Positions 36,135 through 43,654 of a DNA stretch of 64,000 nucleotides are shown one piece after another; positions within the stretch are counted from its first letter, which is position 1; the number at the start of each line of letters is the position of its first letter. The DNA is from JAXGTO01 sp040774885 (GTDB lineage: Bacteria > Actinomycetota > Coriobacteriia > Coriobacteriales > Eggerthellaceae). Location: positions 4,400-68,399 of the forward strand of contig JAXGTO010000008.1 of assembly GCA_040774885.1 (NCBI GenBank), read 5' to 3'. The notes under the pieces were generated by a model that saw only the letters and a list, made by a program, of their open reading frames with translations, was not told the origin of the DNA and searched no databases. The position numbers and the translations under genes were made by a program.

Positions 36135-36578
36135 CTAGCCGATCGAAATGGACTTGCCTTCTTCGATCTTGGGCTGTTCCTTCTTGGGGATGGCAATGTG
36201 GAGCACGCCGTCTTCGAAGGTGGCCTTGATGGAGTCGTCATCGATGTCCTCGCCCACGTAGAACGAGCGGCTGCAACTCCCCTCGAAGCGCTCCTTGCGG
36301 ATGAACGCGCCATTGTCGTCTTTTTCTTCATTGGAAGTGCTTGTGGTGGCCTTGATGGTCAAATAGCCGTCTTTGATATCGGCAGAAACGTCTTCCTTCT
36401 TGGCTCCGGGCAGTTCAACGGCCAAATCGAACCCTTGGTCGGTTTCCTTGACGTCGGTCTTCATCAACCCGTTTGACGGGCGCGAATTTGAAGCCGGGGA
36501 GTCGAAGAACGCCTCGAACGGATTGCTCATCATCTCATTGAACATGTTGCGGTTGCGGTTCACAGGTACCAACATCAT
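36135..36578 (-). CDS. Hsp20/alpha-crystallin small heat-shock protein
   Basis: 147 residues from this start. The alpha-crystallin domain runs from about 40 to 135: LMKTDVKETDQGFDLAVELPGAKKEDVSADIKDGYLTIKA, then the FIRKERFEGSCSRSFYVGEDID loop and DDSIKATFEDGVLHIAIPKKE, which contains the conserved A-x-x-x-n-G-V-L motif. Small Hsps hold unfolding proteins in refoldable form. ATG 36584 lies only 2 bases from the GGAAGGA site, so the third codon (36578) is preferred; the difference is two residues. Its promoter is bracketed by a 9-bp inverted repeat (36635-36681), implying a dedicated repressor. Confidence 0.93.
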   Translation of the reverse strand: MMLVPVNRNRNMFNEMMSNPFEAFFDSPASNSRPSNGLMKTDVKETDQGFDLAVELPGAKKEDVSADIKDGYLTIKATTSTSNEEKDDNGAFIRKERFEGSCSRSFYVGEDIDDDSIKATFEDGVLHIAIPKKEQPKIEEGKSISIG

Positions 36579-36634
36579 CGTCATCTTCCTTCCATACGGG
36601 GCGTGTCTTCTAAGATCGCCTCACGTTTCTTTTG

Positions 36635-36681
36635 TCAGGTAACGTTATAAAACCTGCTAATACCACTGTCAAGTTACCTGA
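36635..36681 (-). promoter_or_regulatory. hsp20 promoter flanked by a 9-bp inverted repeat
   Basis: On the minus strand: TTGACA (36672-36667), a 17-bp spacer and TATAAC (36649-36644). The repeat arms TCAGGTAAC (36635-36643) and GTTACCTGA (36673-36681) directly abut the -10 and -35 boxes. A further half-site, GGTAAC, lies at 36688-36693. It is unlike CIRCE (TTAGCACTC-N9-GAGTGCTAA) and unlike the HAIR box (CTTGAGT-N7-ACTCAAG). Confidence 0.8.
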
Positions 36682-36783
36682 TGCGTCGGTAACCATCCTG
36701 TAAGAATCGGATTTAGCCGCTCTTTGGCGAGTCGTGAGCCGGACATTCCGATCAAGCTGTCTATCAGGAGAAACGCAAACATC

Positions 36784-36826
36784 ACCCCGCGGGGTACTAG
36801 GCGCGCGCATACGCTGCGGCCATAGT
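36784..36826 (+). promoter_or_regulatory. Operator and -10 of the cytochrome/flavoprotein operon
   Basis: The perfect palindrome ACCCCGCGGGGT (36784-36795) is centred 34 bp before CATAGT (36821-36826), which continues GAGGCCACG. The same arrangement occurs at 47647-47691. The dyad would be centred near -43, the class II activator position, and there is no good -35 box, so an activator is likely required. A LuxR-type protein is the obvious candidate. Confidence 0.55.
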
Positions 36827-36872
36827 GAGGCCACGGTTCGATCTCAAACAGACGTAAAGGAAAGGGGGAGAG

Positions 36873-37517
36873 ATGACCGAAGAAAAGAAGGGGGAGGCGC
36901 AGGCTGCCGAAGAGCCCAAGGCGGAACAGACTGCTGCGGACGCTTCGGAAGGCAACGCTCCCAAGAAGCACAAGAAGAACGGTTGGATGGTGCTTGGCAT
37001 CGTTGTGGCCGTCATCGTCATCGTGGGTGCGGGGTTCTGGGTATGGCACGAGCAGCCCAGCTTCTGCAACGCCATTTGCCACAGTCCGATGGATAGCTAC
37101 GTTGAAACGTATTACTCCGAGGATTCCGGGATGATGGCTTCCGTGCATGAAAATGCCGGAGTCAATTGCCTGGGATGCCACGAGGCAAAGACCACAGAGC
37201 AGGTTACCGAAGTGTGCGCCTGGGTGGCCGACGACTATCCGCTGTACAGCGATGGCACCTTGGCCAGCGATACTTCTGGCATGGCCAGCGAGGAAACGTG
37301 CGCCAAGAGCGGTTGCCACAACATGGATGACGTCATTGCCAACACGTGGGGATACGAAGGCAACGATGCCAAGTACAACCCGCACAGCAGCCATCAAGAC
37401 GGCAATATCCAGTGCGGCGACTGCCATAAGAGCCACTCCACCAGCACCGTGTATTGCAACCAATGCCATGACCTGAACATGCCCGATGGATGGGAGGCCC
37501 CGAATGACCAGCAATAA
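36873..37517 (+). CDS. Membrane-anchored five-heme c-type cytochrome (NapC/NirT-like)
   Basis: 214 residues. A charged cytoplasmic tail (1-35), one TM anchor (about 37-57) and an exported heme domain. Five heme-c sites are seen: C65-x3-CH, C99-x2-CH, C143-x4-CH, C181-x2-CH and C195-x2-CH. The first and third have non-standard spacing, shared exactly with the second cytochrome at 42798-43508. HEQPSFC..ICHSPMDSY follows the NapC/NrfH quinol-oxidising pattern, with the first heme next to the membrane. It would oxidise menaquinol and reduce the flavoprotein encoded immediately downstream, whose start overlaps its last 14 bases. This cytochrome-flavoprotein pairing is that of the cgr-type reductases of Eggerthella. 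ATG 36873 follows GGGGGAG. Confidence 0.87.
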   Translation: MTEEKKGEAQAAEEPKAEQTAADASEGNAPKKHKKNGWMVLGIVVAVIVIVGAGFWVWHEQPSFCNAICHSPMDSYVETYYSEDSGMMASVHENAGVNCLGCHEAKTTEQVTEVCAWVADDYPLYSDGTLASDTSGMASEETCAKSGCHNMDDVIANTWGYEGNDAKYNPHSSHQDGNIQCGDCHKSHSTSTVYCNQCHDLNMPDGWEAPNDQQ

Positions 37518-39225
37518 CTACTCCCGCCGCAACTTCTTGAAAGGCGCGGGCATCGCAGCCCTCGGCGCCGCAAGCGCGGGCATGCTTTCCGGCTGCGGCA
37601 ACGGCACGCAGGTTGAAGGCGAATCCGTTGACGTGCGCACCGATGCCAAAGGAGCGGCACCAGCCGACTGGCTGGGAACCGCACCTGAAATCTCCGAGTC
37701 CGAGATCACCGAAACGCTTGACTACGATGTTGTCGTGGTGGGCAGCCGCACAGGCGGCCTCCCCGCCATCATCAGCGCGGCGGAAAACGGTGCCAAGACG
37801 CTCGGCATCGATCGCATTTCCAGCGTTGGCACCCCGCGTGAAGACATCGGTTCCATCAATTCCAAACTGCAGCAGGCGTCGTTTGCCGAGTACCCGCAGT
37901 TCGAAATCGACAAAAAGGAAGCTGTCGAGGACATCGTCCGCTATGCGAACGGCTTCGTCCGTTACGACCTGGTGAATCTGTGGGCAAATGAATCCGGTGC
38001 CATGGTCGACTGGCTCACCGACATCATCGAACGCGATGGCCGTTTCACCATGAAGTTCGAAGGCAGCGTGGGCACCGAAGGACAGGGCGCTCGCGACAAG
38101 GCCTGGGCTTCCGGTCACAGTCCCTTTAAAAACGTCGACGACAAGGCTGTCACCTTCGGCACCACGCTCAAGGAATACGCCGAAGAAAAGGGCGCAGAAT
38201 TCCGTTTCGAAACCGAACTGGTCAAATGCGAGCAGGATTCTACGGGTCGCGTGACGGGCATCATCGCTCGCGATATCAAAGATCGCCATTACCTGCGTAT
38301 CAATGCCAGCAAGGGCGTCATCCTTTCAACCGGCGGATACGGCAACAACACCCAGATGATGGAAGCGCGTCAAGCGTTCAACGAACGGCTTCGTGTAAAC
38401 GTGCCTGCTCGTGGTGGGAACCCCGCCGGCGCTGGCATAAAAGCTGCATTGTGGTGCGGCGCAAAGATGGACCCGCTGGGTGCCGCTTGCACCTTCAACC
38501 GTGCGTGCGTCAAGCCCGATGAGACCGCTGGCGGAACCGTGGGCAAGTGGTTCTGGTTCGGCGAGCAGCCGTTCCTCAAGATCAACTTGAATGGCAAGCG
38601 TTTCTGCAACGAGAGCGGTCCTTACGACTACATGCTCCACTCCACGGCCATGCAGCCGCACAGCACGTACGTCGATATCTGGGATTCGAATTTCAAGGCC
38701 GATGTGGCGCAGATCAATGAAGTGGGCTGCTGTCGCTTGTACCCGTTTGACAATGGGTCGCCGTCCAACATGACCGTTGATGCCGTTGCCGGTATGCTCG
38801 ACCAGCTGATCCAGGACGGATACGTGCAACAGGCCGACACCATGGAAGAACTGGCCCAGAAGCTCAATTTGCCGGTGGAAACCACGGTCGCCACATGGAA
38901 GCATTACAACGAGATGGCTGCTGCGGGCGAGGATACCGACTATTACAAAGAAGCGTATCGTTTGATCTCCCTCGACCAGCCGCCCTACTATGGCGTGCGC
39001 ACGGGCGCTTGGTTCCTTGCCACTTTGGACGGATGCATCATCGATACCAACATGCATCCGGTAGACGAGAACGATGATCCTATCGAGGGCCTGTACCTCA
39101 CCGGCAACGATTCGGGAGGCTTCTTCAGTGTGAGCTACCCCAATCTGTTCACCGGATTGGCATGCGGTCGTACGATGACGTTCGGCAAGCGCGCTGGGAT
39201 GCTGGCAGCCACTGGGCAGGCATAA
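37504..39225 (+). CDS. Tat-exported FAD-dependent reductase (fumarate reductase/KstD family)
   Basis: 573 residues. A Tat signal S-R8-R9-NFLKG and the lipobox LSGC31 suggest an exported lipoprotein. The FAD Rossmann start is DVVVVGSRTGG, in which Arg82 replaces the middle glycine of GxGxxG; the rest (adenine-binding KGVILSTGGYGNN, C-terminal GLYLTGNDSGGFF...GLACGRTMTFGKRAG) is intact. The fold is that of flavocytochrome c fumarate reductase without its heme domain. In this bacterial family, members reduce C=C bonds of diverse organic acceptors; the acceptor here is unknown. It is translationally coupled to the cytochrome gene by a 14-bp overlap. A strong terminator follows. Confidence 0.88.
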   Translation: MTSNNYSRRNFLKGAGIAALGAASAGMLSGCGNGTQVEGESVDVRTDAKGAAPADWLGTAPEISESEITETLDYDVVVVGSRTGGLPAIISAAENGAKTLGIDRISSVGTPREDIGSINSKLQQASFAEYPQFEIDKKEAVEDIVRYANGFVRYDLVNLWANESGAMVDWLTDIIERDGRFTMKFEGSVGTEGQGARDKAWASGHSPFKNVDDKAVTFGTTLKEYAEEKGAEFRFETELVKCEQDSTGRVTGIIARDIKDRHYLRINASKGVILSTGGYGNNTQMMEARQAFNERLRVNVPARGGNPAGAGIKAALWCGAKMDPLGAACTFNRACVKPDETAGGTVGKWFWFGEQPFLKINLNGKRFCNESGPYDYMLHSTAMQPHSTYVDIWDSNFKADVAQINEVGCCRLYPFDNGSPSNMTVDAVAGMLDQLIQDGYVQQADTMEELAQKLNLPVETTVATWKHYNEMAAAGEDTDYYKEAYRLISLDQPPYYGVRTGAWFLATLDGCIIDTNMHPVDENDDPIEGLYLTGNDSGGFFSVSYPNLFTGLACGRTMTFGKRAGMLAATGQA

Positions 39226-39259
39226 GCCCCCGGAAGTTCGAAGCGCGGCGTTGTTTCGC

Positions 39260-39295
39260 AAGGCGGCTCGGTGATTTCCGAGCCGCCTTATTTAT
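39260..39295 (+). terminator. Rho-independent terminator
   Basis: AAGGCGGCTCGG / CCGAGCCGCCTT, a perfect 12-bp stem with a TGATTT loop, followed by ATTTAT, 34 bp after the flavoprotein stop. Confidence 0.9.
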
Positions 39296-39310
39296 GCCAT
39301 ACTTGCGCGT

Positions 39311-40729
39311 ATGGAAAAAGAGGCTGATTCATCTCAGAGATTCGATTCGACGTTCTGGCTCATCACGGGAGCTTTGACGGCGCTGCTGTTTTCCACGGCG
39401 TTGATGAATTTGGTGGTATTTCCCCAGTTCGATGCCATTTACACGTATGCACGCGATATTTCGGTCACAGCCAATGCGCTGTTTCTTCTTCTGATAGGAG
39501 CTGTTGCGACGTTTCGCCCACGCTGGCTGCAGCCGCGGGCATTCATGGTGTTTGTAGCCGTGTCGCTCATCGGCGGCATGGTTGCGTTGCTTGCAGCTTT
39601 GCAGGTCGGCGATGCGCTGTTCCTCTCGATTGCGGCCAGCGTCGCTGCCGTCGGCCGTGCCGGGGTGACGGTGCTCACTGGTCTTGCGGCGGCACGATTC
39701 GACTTGCGGAAGGCCTCGGTCTGCGTGGCGGTGGCGTTTTCGGCTTCATGTCTTTTGAAGGCCGTGGCTTGGATCATTCCCATCTGGTTGGGACTGCTGC
39801 TGTTCTTGCTGTTGCCCATGGTGGCTTTGGCATGCATTGCGCGGTTGTCCACCCCGCTTTTGCAGAGGACGGCGCGTGCCGAGGCGCCGGCGAGCGTCGC
39901 TATCACACGCCCCTCGTCGTTTCTTCCTTTGGCCGGCCAGTTGTTCGTCTGCCTGTTCTTGTTCAGCGTCGCCTTTGGCTTCAGCCTGCGTTTCGGCGAG
40001 GTGGGCGGCGTACCGGTGTCTGACTTCCTGGTAGTCGTCCCCGTGGTGTTGCTTGCCGTCCACGTGCTGGTCAGCAAGCACCCCGTTCCCAGCGACCTCG
40101 TAGCTGAAATAGCCGTGGTGCTGGTAGTTGCGGGTTTCATCTTCGTATCGATGGACGCAAGTCACCTATCAACCGTGAGCAACGTGCTGCTTTCCGCGGG
40201 CAACACCTTGTTCGATTTGGTGGCGTGGACGGTGCTCATCGCCGTGGCCCACCGCAACCCGTTGGGCGCGCTCGCCGTGTTCGCCTGGGGACGCGGCGTA
40301 TCGGGTTTGGGCACGCTGGTGGGCGCGGCGCTCGGCGTGTGGTGCAATGACCTGTTCGCCAACGACCACACCGCGCTGGCTTTGGTTTCGGGTGGCCTCA
40401 TCGTGCTGTTCGTGGCCTATGCGCTCATCGGGCTGAAGAATTTCAGCTTCAAATCCACTATCGAGGGCGTGGTGCCGGTGAGCGATGCCGTGGCCACCAA
40501 CGCTCAGGAGGATTTCGACGAGCGTTGCGCCGCCTGCGCTGCGGAATTCGATCTTACCCCGCGCGAACTCGAGATATTCAAGATGCTGGCACGTGGCCGC
40601 GACCGCGAATACATCGAAAACCGATTGGTGATTTCGCGCAATACCGTGAAGGCGCACGTCAAGCACATCTACGCCAAATGCGGCATCCACAGCCATGTGG
40701 AGCTCATCGCCTTGGTGCAAGAAACCTAA
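39311..40729 (+). CDS. Membrane LuxR-family transcription regulator
   Basis: 472 residues. About 12 hydrophobic helices fill residues 15-380, without a recognisable catalytic domain. A linker is followed by a C-terminal LuxR (GerE-type) HTH at about 410-470: FDLTPRELEIFKMLARGRDREYIENRLVISRNTVKAHVKHIYAKCGIHSHVELI. This two-part architecture, an MFS-like membrane sensor with a LuxR HTH, is greatly expanded in Eggerthellaceae and usually lies next to reductase operons. It probably senses a small molecule or redox state at the membrane and controls the upstream cytochrome/flavoprotein operon (inference). ATG 39311 has a poor ribosome site. It begins 16 bp after the terminator. Confidence 0.9.
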   Translation: MEKEADSSQRFDSTFWLITGALTALLFSTALMNLVVFPQFDAIYTYARDISVTANALFLLLIGAVATFRPRWLQPRAFMVFVAVSLIGGMVALLAALQVGDALFLSIAASVAAVGRAGVTVLTGLAAARFDLRKASVCVAVAFSASCLLKAVAWIIPIWLGLLLFLLLPMVALACIARLSTPLLQRTARAEAPASVAITRPSSFLPLAGQLFVCLFLFSVAFGFSLRFGEVGGVPVSDFLVVVPVVLLAVHVLVSKHPVPSDLVAEIAVVLVVAGFIFVSMDASHLSTVSNVLLSAGNTLFDLVAWTVLIAVAHRNPLGALAVFAWGRGVSGLGTLVGAALGVWCNDLFANDHTALALVSGGLIVLFVAYALIGLKNFSFKSTIEGVVPVSDAVATNAQEDFDERCAACAAEFDLTPRELEIFKMLARGRDREYIENRLVISRNTVKAHVKHIYAKCGIHSHVELIALVQET

Positions 40730-40741
40730 GAGCACCGAGCG

Positions 40742-41057
40742 CAAAAAGACCCCCGCCGAAGCGGCCACTCCGAATCCCACACGCTCGCCAACGGTCATTC
40801 GTCACAAATATGCCGATTCTTGCAGCGAATTCGGGATAGTGCGGGGATTTTCGTAGATGTCAGAGTGGCTTATCCGCATAACCCCAGGTCGCGTTTATCC
40901 AAAGCGGTCAAATGGGGAGCTGGCTCCCACACTATCCCGAATTCGCTGCAAAAACACTTCGTTTCGTGACGAAACTTCCGCGAAAAGACGTCGAATGTAG
41001 TGTTAGGCGCCTTGATCCCTTGTTTTGCGACAAATACTCTACAAAAAGACCCCCGCC
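40742..41057. repeat. 16-bp direct repeats flanking MITE-like copy B
   Basis: CAAAAAGACCCCCGCC occurs at 40742-40757 and again, identical, at 41042-41057, exactly 300 bp apart. The second copy is half of the rubrerythrin terminator. The element at 40798-40973 lies between them. This could be duplication of a terminator sequence during or after insertion. Confidence 0.7.
40798..40973. repeat. MITE-like element with terminal inverted repeats, copy B
   Basis: 176 bp. The outer ends are TTCGTCACAAA and TTTCGTGACGAA. The inner 22-bp arms (40820-40841 and 40930-40951) are perfect inverted repeats containing GCAGCGAATTCGGGATA. Arm spacing and total length match copy A at 489-663. The central 80 bp differ except for CCAGGTCGC. 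It lies between convergent genes (LuxR regulator and rubrerythrin). Confidence 0.8.
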
Positions 41058-41070
41058 TGAGCAGGGGTCT
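41042..41070 (-). terminator. Rho-independent terminator of rubrerythrin
   Basis: Read on the minus strand: AGACCCC, a 10-base loop, then GGGGTCT, followed by TTTTGT. It lies about 110 bp past the rubrerythrin stop. Confidence 0.7.
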
Positions 41071-41179
41071 ATGCTGTTCATCGAACTTGTTGTCGGCATG
41101 TACGGCAAAACAGATTGCTGAATCGTCATCCTATGGGCAACGAACAGATTCCATCGCTTTGCTCGCAGTAGCCAGTTTC

Positions 41180-41794
41180 CTAGAAAGCGCGGAAGGCGCT
41201 CTTCTGGGCAAAGCAGATCGGGCACTTCTCGAAGTCGTCGCCCTTATGGATGTAGCCGCAGATGGGGCACAGGTAGTACTTCTCGTCAGAGGGATTGTCG
41301 ATGTTGTTGTAGGCATCGATGTAGCGCTGTGCATGATAGGCCTCGGCCAGTTTGGCGCGGGTGAACACCTGAACGGCGGCGTTGTTGCCCTCTTCCTGCG
41401 CCTTCTTGATGAAGGCAGGGTACATGTCGGAGGTCTCATAGATCTCGCCGTTGGCGGAACCGATGAGGTCGAGGTCGGTGCTCTCCGGTGCCGGCGCGGT
41501 GGCCGTGGGGCCCTGGAAGTCAGGCTCTTCGGCCTGGACCAGCTTGGTCTCCATGGCGATGTGCAGTTTCTCAGCAGCAGCAGTGGCCTCGAACAGGCGG
41601 CTGATCTGGTCGTAGCCGGCAGACTTGGCAGCTGCGGCAAAGGCGGAATATTTGGTGGTGGCACCGGTTTCGCCGGTGACGGCAGCCTTCAGATTGTCGA
41701 GCGTGCTGCCAACCTGAGTCTTGGTATCGGTGACGACGTTGAAGTTATGGGAATTGGCCGCGGTGGGCATTTCGGAACGGACTTGCTGAGCCAT
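41180..41794 (-). CDS. rbr: Rubrerythrin
   Basis: 204 residues. The N-terminal ferritin-like four-helix domain carries the diiron ligands: the E-x-x-A-x-x-K-Y type start AAVTGETGATTKYSAFA, EATAAAEKLHIAM (ExxH), and AKLAEAYHAQRYIDAY (ExxxH region). The C-terminal rubredoxin domain CPICGYIHKGDDFEKCPIC binds one iron. It reduces hydrogen peroxide in the cytoplasm of anaerobes with electrons from a rubredoxin-like donor. The start ATG 41794 follows GAAGGAGA; an ATG ten codons upstream (41827) overlaps the leader. A Fur/PerR-like palindrome sits at the predicted transcription start (41831-41845). Confidence 0.95.
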   Translation of the reverse strand: MAQQVRSEMPTAANSHNFNVVTDTKTQVGSTLDNLKAAVTGETGATTKYSAFAAAAKSAGYDQISRLFEATAAAEKLHIAMETKLVQAEEPDFQGPTATAPAPESTDLDLIGSANGEIYETSDMYPAFIKKAQEEGNNAAVQVFTRAKLAEAYHAQRYIDAYNNIDNPSDEKYYLCPICGYIHKGDDFEKCPICFAQKSAFRAF

Positions 41795-41830
41795 GGAAGA
41801 TCTCCTTCTCTCGTTGAGTACTTTCATAAC

Positions 41831-41880
41831 TGATAACAGTTATCAATAAGCACTATACCCGAAGCTCAGGGGAATGCAAG
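41831..41880 (-). promoter_or_regulatory. Rubrerythrin promoter with Fur/PerR-like box
   Basis: Minus-strand TTGCAT (about 41879-41874), a 16-bp spacer and TATAGT (41857-41852). The 15-bp palindrome TGATAACaGTTATCA (41831-41845) covers the predicted start point. It matches the 7-1-7 Fur box TGATAATnATTATCA at all but two arm positions, so a Fur-family (Fur or PerR) repressor is likely. Confidence 0.75.
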
Positions 41881-41908
41881 GAGGGGAGGAACAATTTTCC
41901 TCCCCTCC
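41880..41908 (-). terminator. Hairpin after aquaporin
   Basis: GGAGGGGAGGAA / TTCCTCCCCTCC, a perfect 12-bp stem with a 5-base loop, 27 bp past the aqpZ stop on the minus strand. It abuts the rubrerythrin -35 region and separates the two genes. The T-run is weak. Confidence 0.65.
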
Positions 41909-41934
41909 ACAATTCGAGCGTTATGCGGTTCGTG

Positions 41935-42654
41935 CTACTTGGTGGATTTGAACCACTTCCACAGCCCGGCAGCGCAGGCGGCACCGATCAGCGGGGCCAC
42001 GATGAACACCCAAACCTGGCTGAAGGCGGTCCAGTCGCCACCGCACAAGCCCATGAACAGGGCAGGACCGAAGCTGCGGGCGGGATTGACGCTGGTGCCC
42101 GTCAAGGGGATGCCCATGATGTGCACGAAGACCAGCGTCAAGCCGATGATGATGCCGGCGAAAGGAGCGGTCTTCTTGTCGGCCGTGCTGCCCAAAACGG
42201 AAAGCACGAAGATGCACGTCAGAATGATTTCGACGATGATGGCGCCGATGCAGCTCAGGCCCACGGATGACAACGAGTCGTAGCCGTCGCAACCCAGACC
42301 GCTGGCCGCAACGCCGCCCTGTGCAACCCAGTCGGTGCAATTGTTGATGATGACCACCAACACCGCTGCAGCGATAATGCCGCCGATGAATTGGGCGATC
42401 CAATATCCAATGAGGTCCCTGTTGCTCAGGCGTTTATCCAGCCACATTCCGAAGCTGACTGCCGGATTGATGTGGCAACCCGATACATTGCCGATGACGA
42501 AGGCCATCGCGATGATGGACAACCCGAACGCCATGGCGATGCCCAGCGTGCCCAGCGTTTTGCCGGCGATGGCGGCACTTCCGCAGCCAAACAGCGTCAG
42601 CACGAATGTTCCGAAGCATTCGGCTCCGTACTTCTTCATAGAACTCGGTTCCAT
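41935..42654 (-). CDS. aqpZ: Aquaporin Z-type water channel
   Basis: 239 residues, six TM helices and two half-helices. Both NPA motifs are present: HINPAVSFG (Asn63) and TSVNPARSFG (Asn190). The selectivity filter is Phe43, His178, Thr187, Arg193, the same four residues at the same spacing as E. coli AqpZ, which predicts a strict water channel rather than a glycerol facilitator. ATG 42654 is preceded by AAGGAGG. It stands alone between the rubrerythrin gene and the second cytochrome. Osmotic or cold-stress use is inferred only. Confidence 0.94.
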   Translation of the reverse strand: MEPSSMKKYGAECFGTFVLTLFGCGSAAIAGKTLGTLGIAMAFGLSIIAMAFVIGNVSGCHINPAVSFGMWLDKRLSNRDLIGYWIAQFIGGIIAAAVLVVIINNCTDWVAQGGVAASGLGCDGYDSLSSVGLSCIGAIIVEIILTCIFVLSVLGSTADKKTAPFAGIIIGLTLVFVHIMGIPLTGTSVNPARSFGPALFMGLCGGDWTAFSQVWVFIVAPLIGAACAAGLWKWFKSTK

Positions 42655-42730
42655 TTATCCTCCTTGACGATTGTTCTGTATAAGAAGTGTACCACTGCCA
42701 TCAGGCGTCATGGACAGATAGCTAACGAAC

Positions 42731-42760
42731 GATGCCCCGCCGGATCACCGACGGGGCATC
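42731..42760 (-). terminator. Hairpin after second cytochrome
   Basis: GATGCCCCG (42731-42739) pairs with CGGGGCATC (42752-42760). It lies 38 bp past the cytochrome stop on the minus strand, followed by GTTCGTT. Confidence 0.55.
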
Positions 42761-42797
42761 TCTTGATTCATCCGAATCAGGTCTTCCTATGCCGCTG

Positions 42798-43508
42798 CTA
42801 CTCGCCTTGTTCCTGCTGCAGATTTTCGCTGTAGGTGGTCCAGCCGTCGGGCATGATGTCCTTCGCATCGTTGTGGCATTCCGTGCATGTCAGCGTGCTG
42901 GCGCGGTGCGCCTTATGGCAATCGCTGCATTCCTGGTTGCCGTGCTGACCGCTATGCGGGTTGAACGAAAGGTCGCTCGTGGCCTCTTCCAGATCTTCGC
43001 GGGAATTGATGCCGTCGTGGCAACCGCTCTTCAGGCAGAAGCTGTCGGAATCGTCGTTGCCCACCGCGCTGGTGAGGTCTTCGGTGCTGCGCTCGTACAG
43101 CGGATACGTGTAGTTGCCGCTGACCCAGTTAACGCCTTCGCTCACTTGCTGGCCCATGTCGGCTTCATGGCAGTCGAGGCACTTGAGCCCTGCTTCTTTG
43201 TGCGTAACGGAAAGCATTGCGCACGAATTGGATACTTCGTTGCCGTAGGCGTCGGTAGTGGCCGTGTTGGGCTCGGCGTCATACGATTCAACATACGTGC
43301 TCATGGGCGTGTGGCATACCGTGCCGCAAAAACTCGGTTGGTCGTGCCAGATGAACATCGCGATACCCACCACGACGATCACGCCTACCACGATTCCCGC
43401 CACCATTCCCTTGCGCCGGGGCTTGCGTTCTTTCGGCTCGGATGATTCCGGGGTGACCGTTTTGTCGGCCTCGGCTTCGACCTTCTCGGTCTTTCCTTCG
43501 TCTGTCAT
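42798..43508 (-). CDS. Membrane-anchored five-heme c-type cytochrome (NapC/NirT-like), second copy
   Basis: 236 residues, a paralogue of the cytochrome at 36873. A charged tail (1-34) and TM anchor (about 35-53) precede heme sites C61-x3-CH, C110-x2-CH, C158-x4-CH, C194-x2-CH and C208-x2-CH, in the same order and with the same odd spacings. Both proteins end shortly after MPDGW. A 24-residue longer loop between sites one and two contains an extra Cys (SNSCAML). No flavoprotein follows directly; its partner may be one of the nearby Tat flavoproteins. ATG 43514 is too close to GGGAGGA, so 43508 is chosen. The upstream region carries a 19-bp dyad shared with other units of this island. Confidence 0.86.
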   Translation of the reverse strand: MTDEGKTEKVEAEADKTVTPESSEPKERKPRRKGMVAGIVVGVIVVVGIAMFIWHDQPSFCGTVCHTPMSTYVESYDAEPNTATTDAYGNEVSNSCAMLSVTHKEAGLKCLDCHEADMGQQVSEGVNWVSGNYTYPLYERSTEDLTSAVGNDDSDSFCLKSGCHDGINSREDLEEATSDLSFNPHSGQHGNQECSDCHKAHRASTLTCTECHNDAKDIMPDGWTTYSENLQQEQGE

Positions 43509-43575
43509 CCCCATTCCTCCCTTCCAATCGGTTGCCGACTGACCGCATCTTCTAGCGGCCGTCGTCTTTTAACCG

Positions 43576-43621
43576 ACTGTATCGGGAAGAGGGTGGTCGA
43601 ACATCCCCATAAGTACGGGAT
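43576..43621 (-). promoter_or_regulatory. Dyad operator and -10 of the second cytochrome
   Basis: ATCCCCATAAGTACGGGAT (43603-43621) is a 19-bp dyad of the form ATCCyC-N7-sGGGAT. Its centre lies about 33 bp before TACAGT (43581-43576, minus strand). A related G/C dyad (43635-43655, ATCCCCC...GGGGGAAT) overlaps the stop of the adjacent LuxR gene. Confidence 0.55.
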
Positions 43622-43654
43622 ATTGACTCGGGGCATCCCCCGAGGGTGGGGGAA

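Noticed and set aside
35978..36331. A 117-codon minus-strand open frame overlapping hsp20
   Set aside because: Out of frame with the clear alpha-crystallin domain and Arg/Ser-rich; the Hsp20 frame is the real one.
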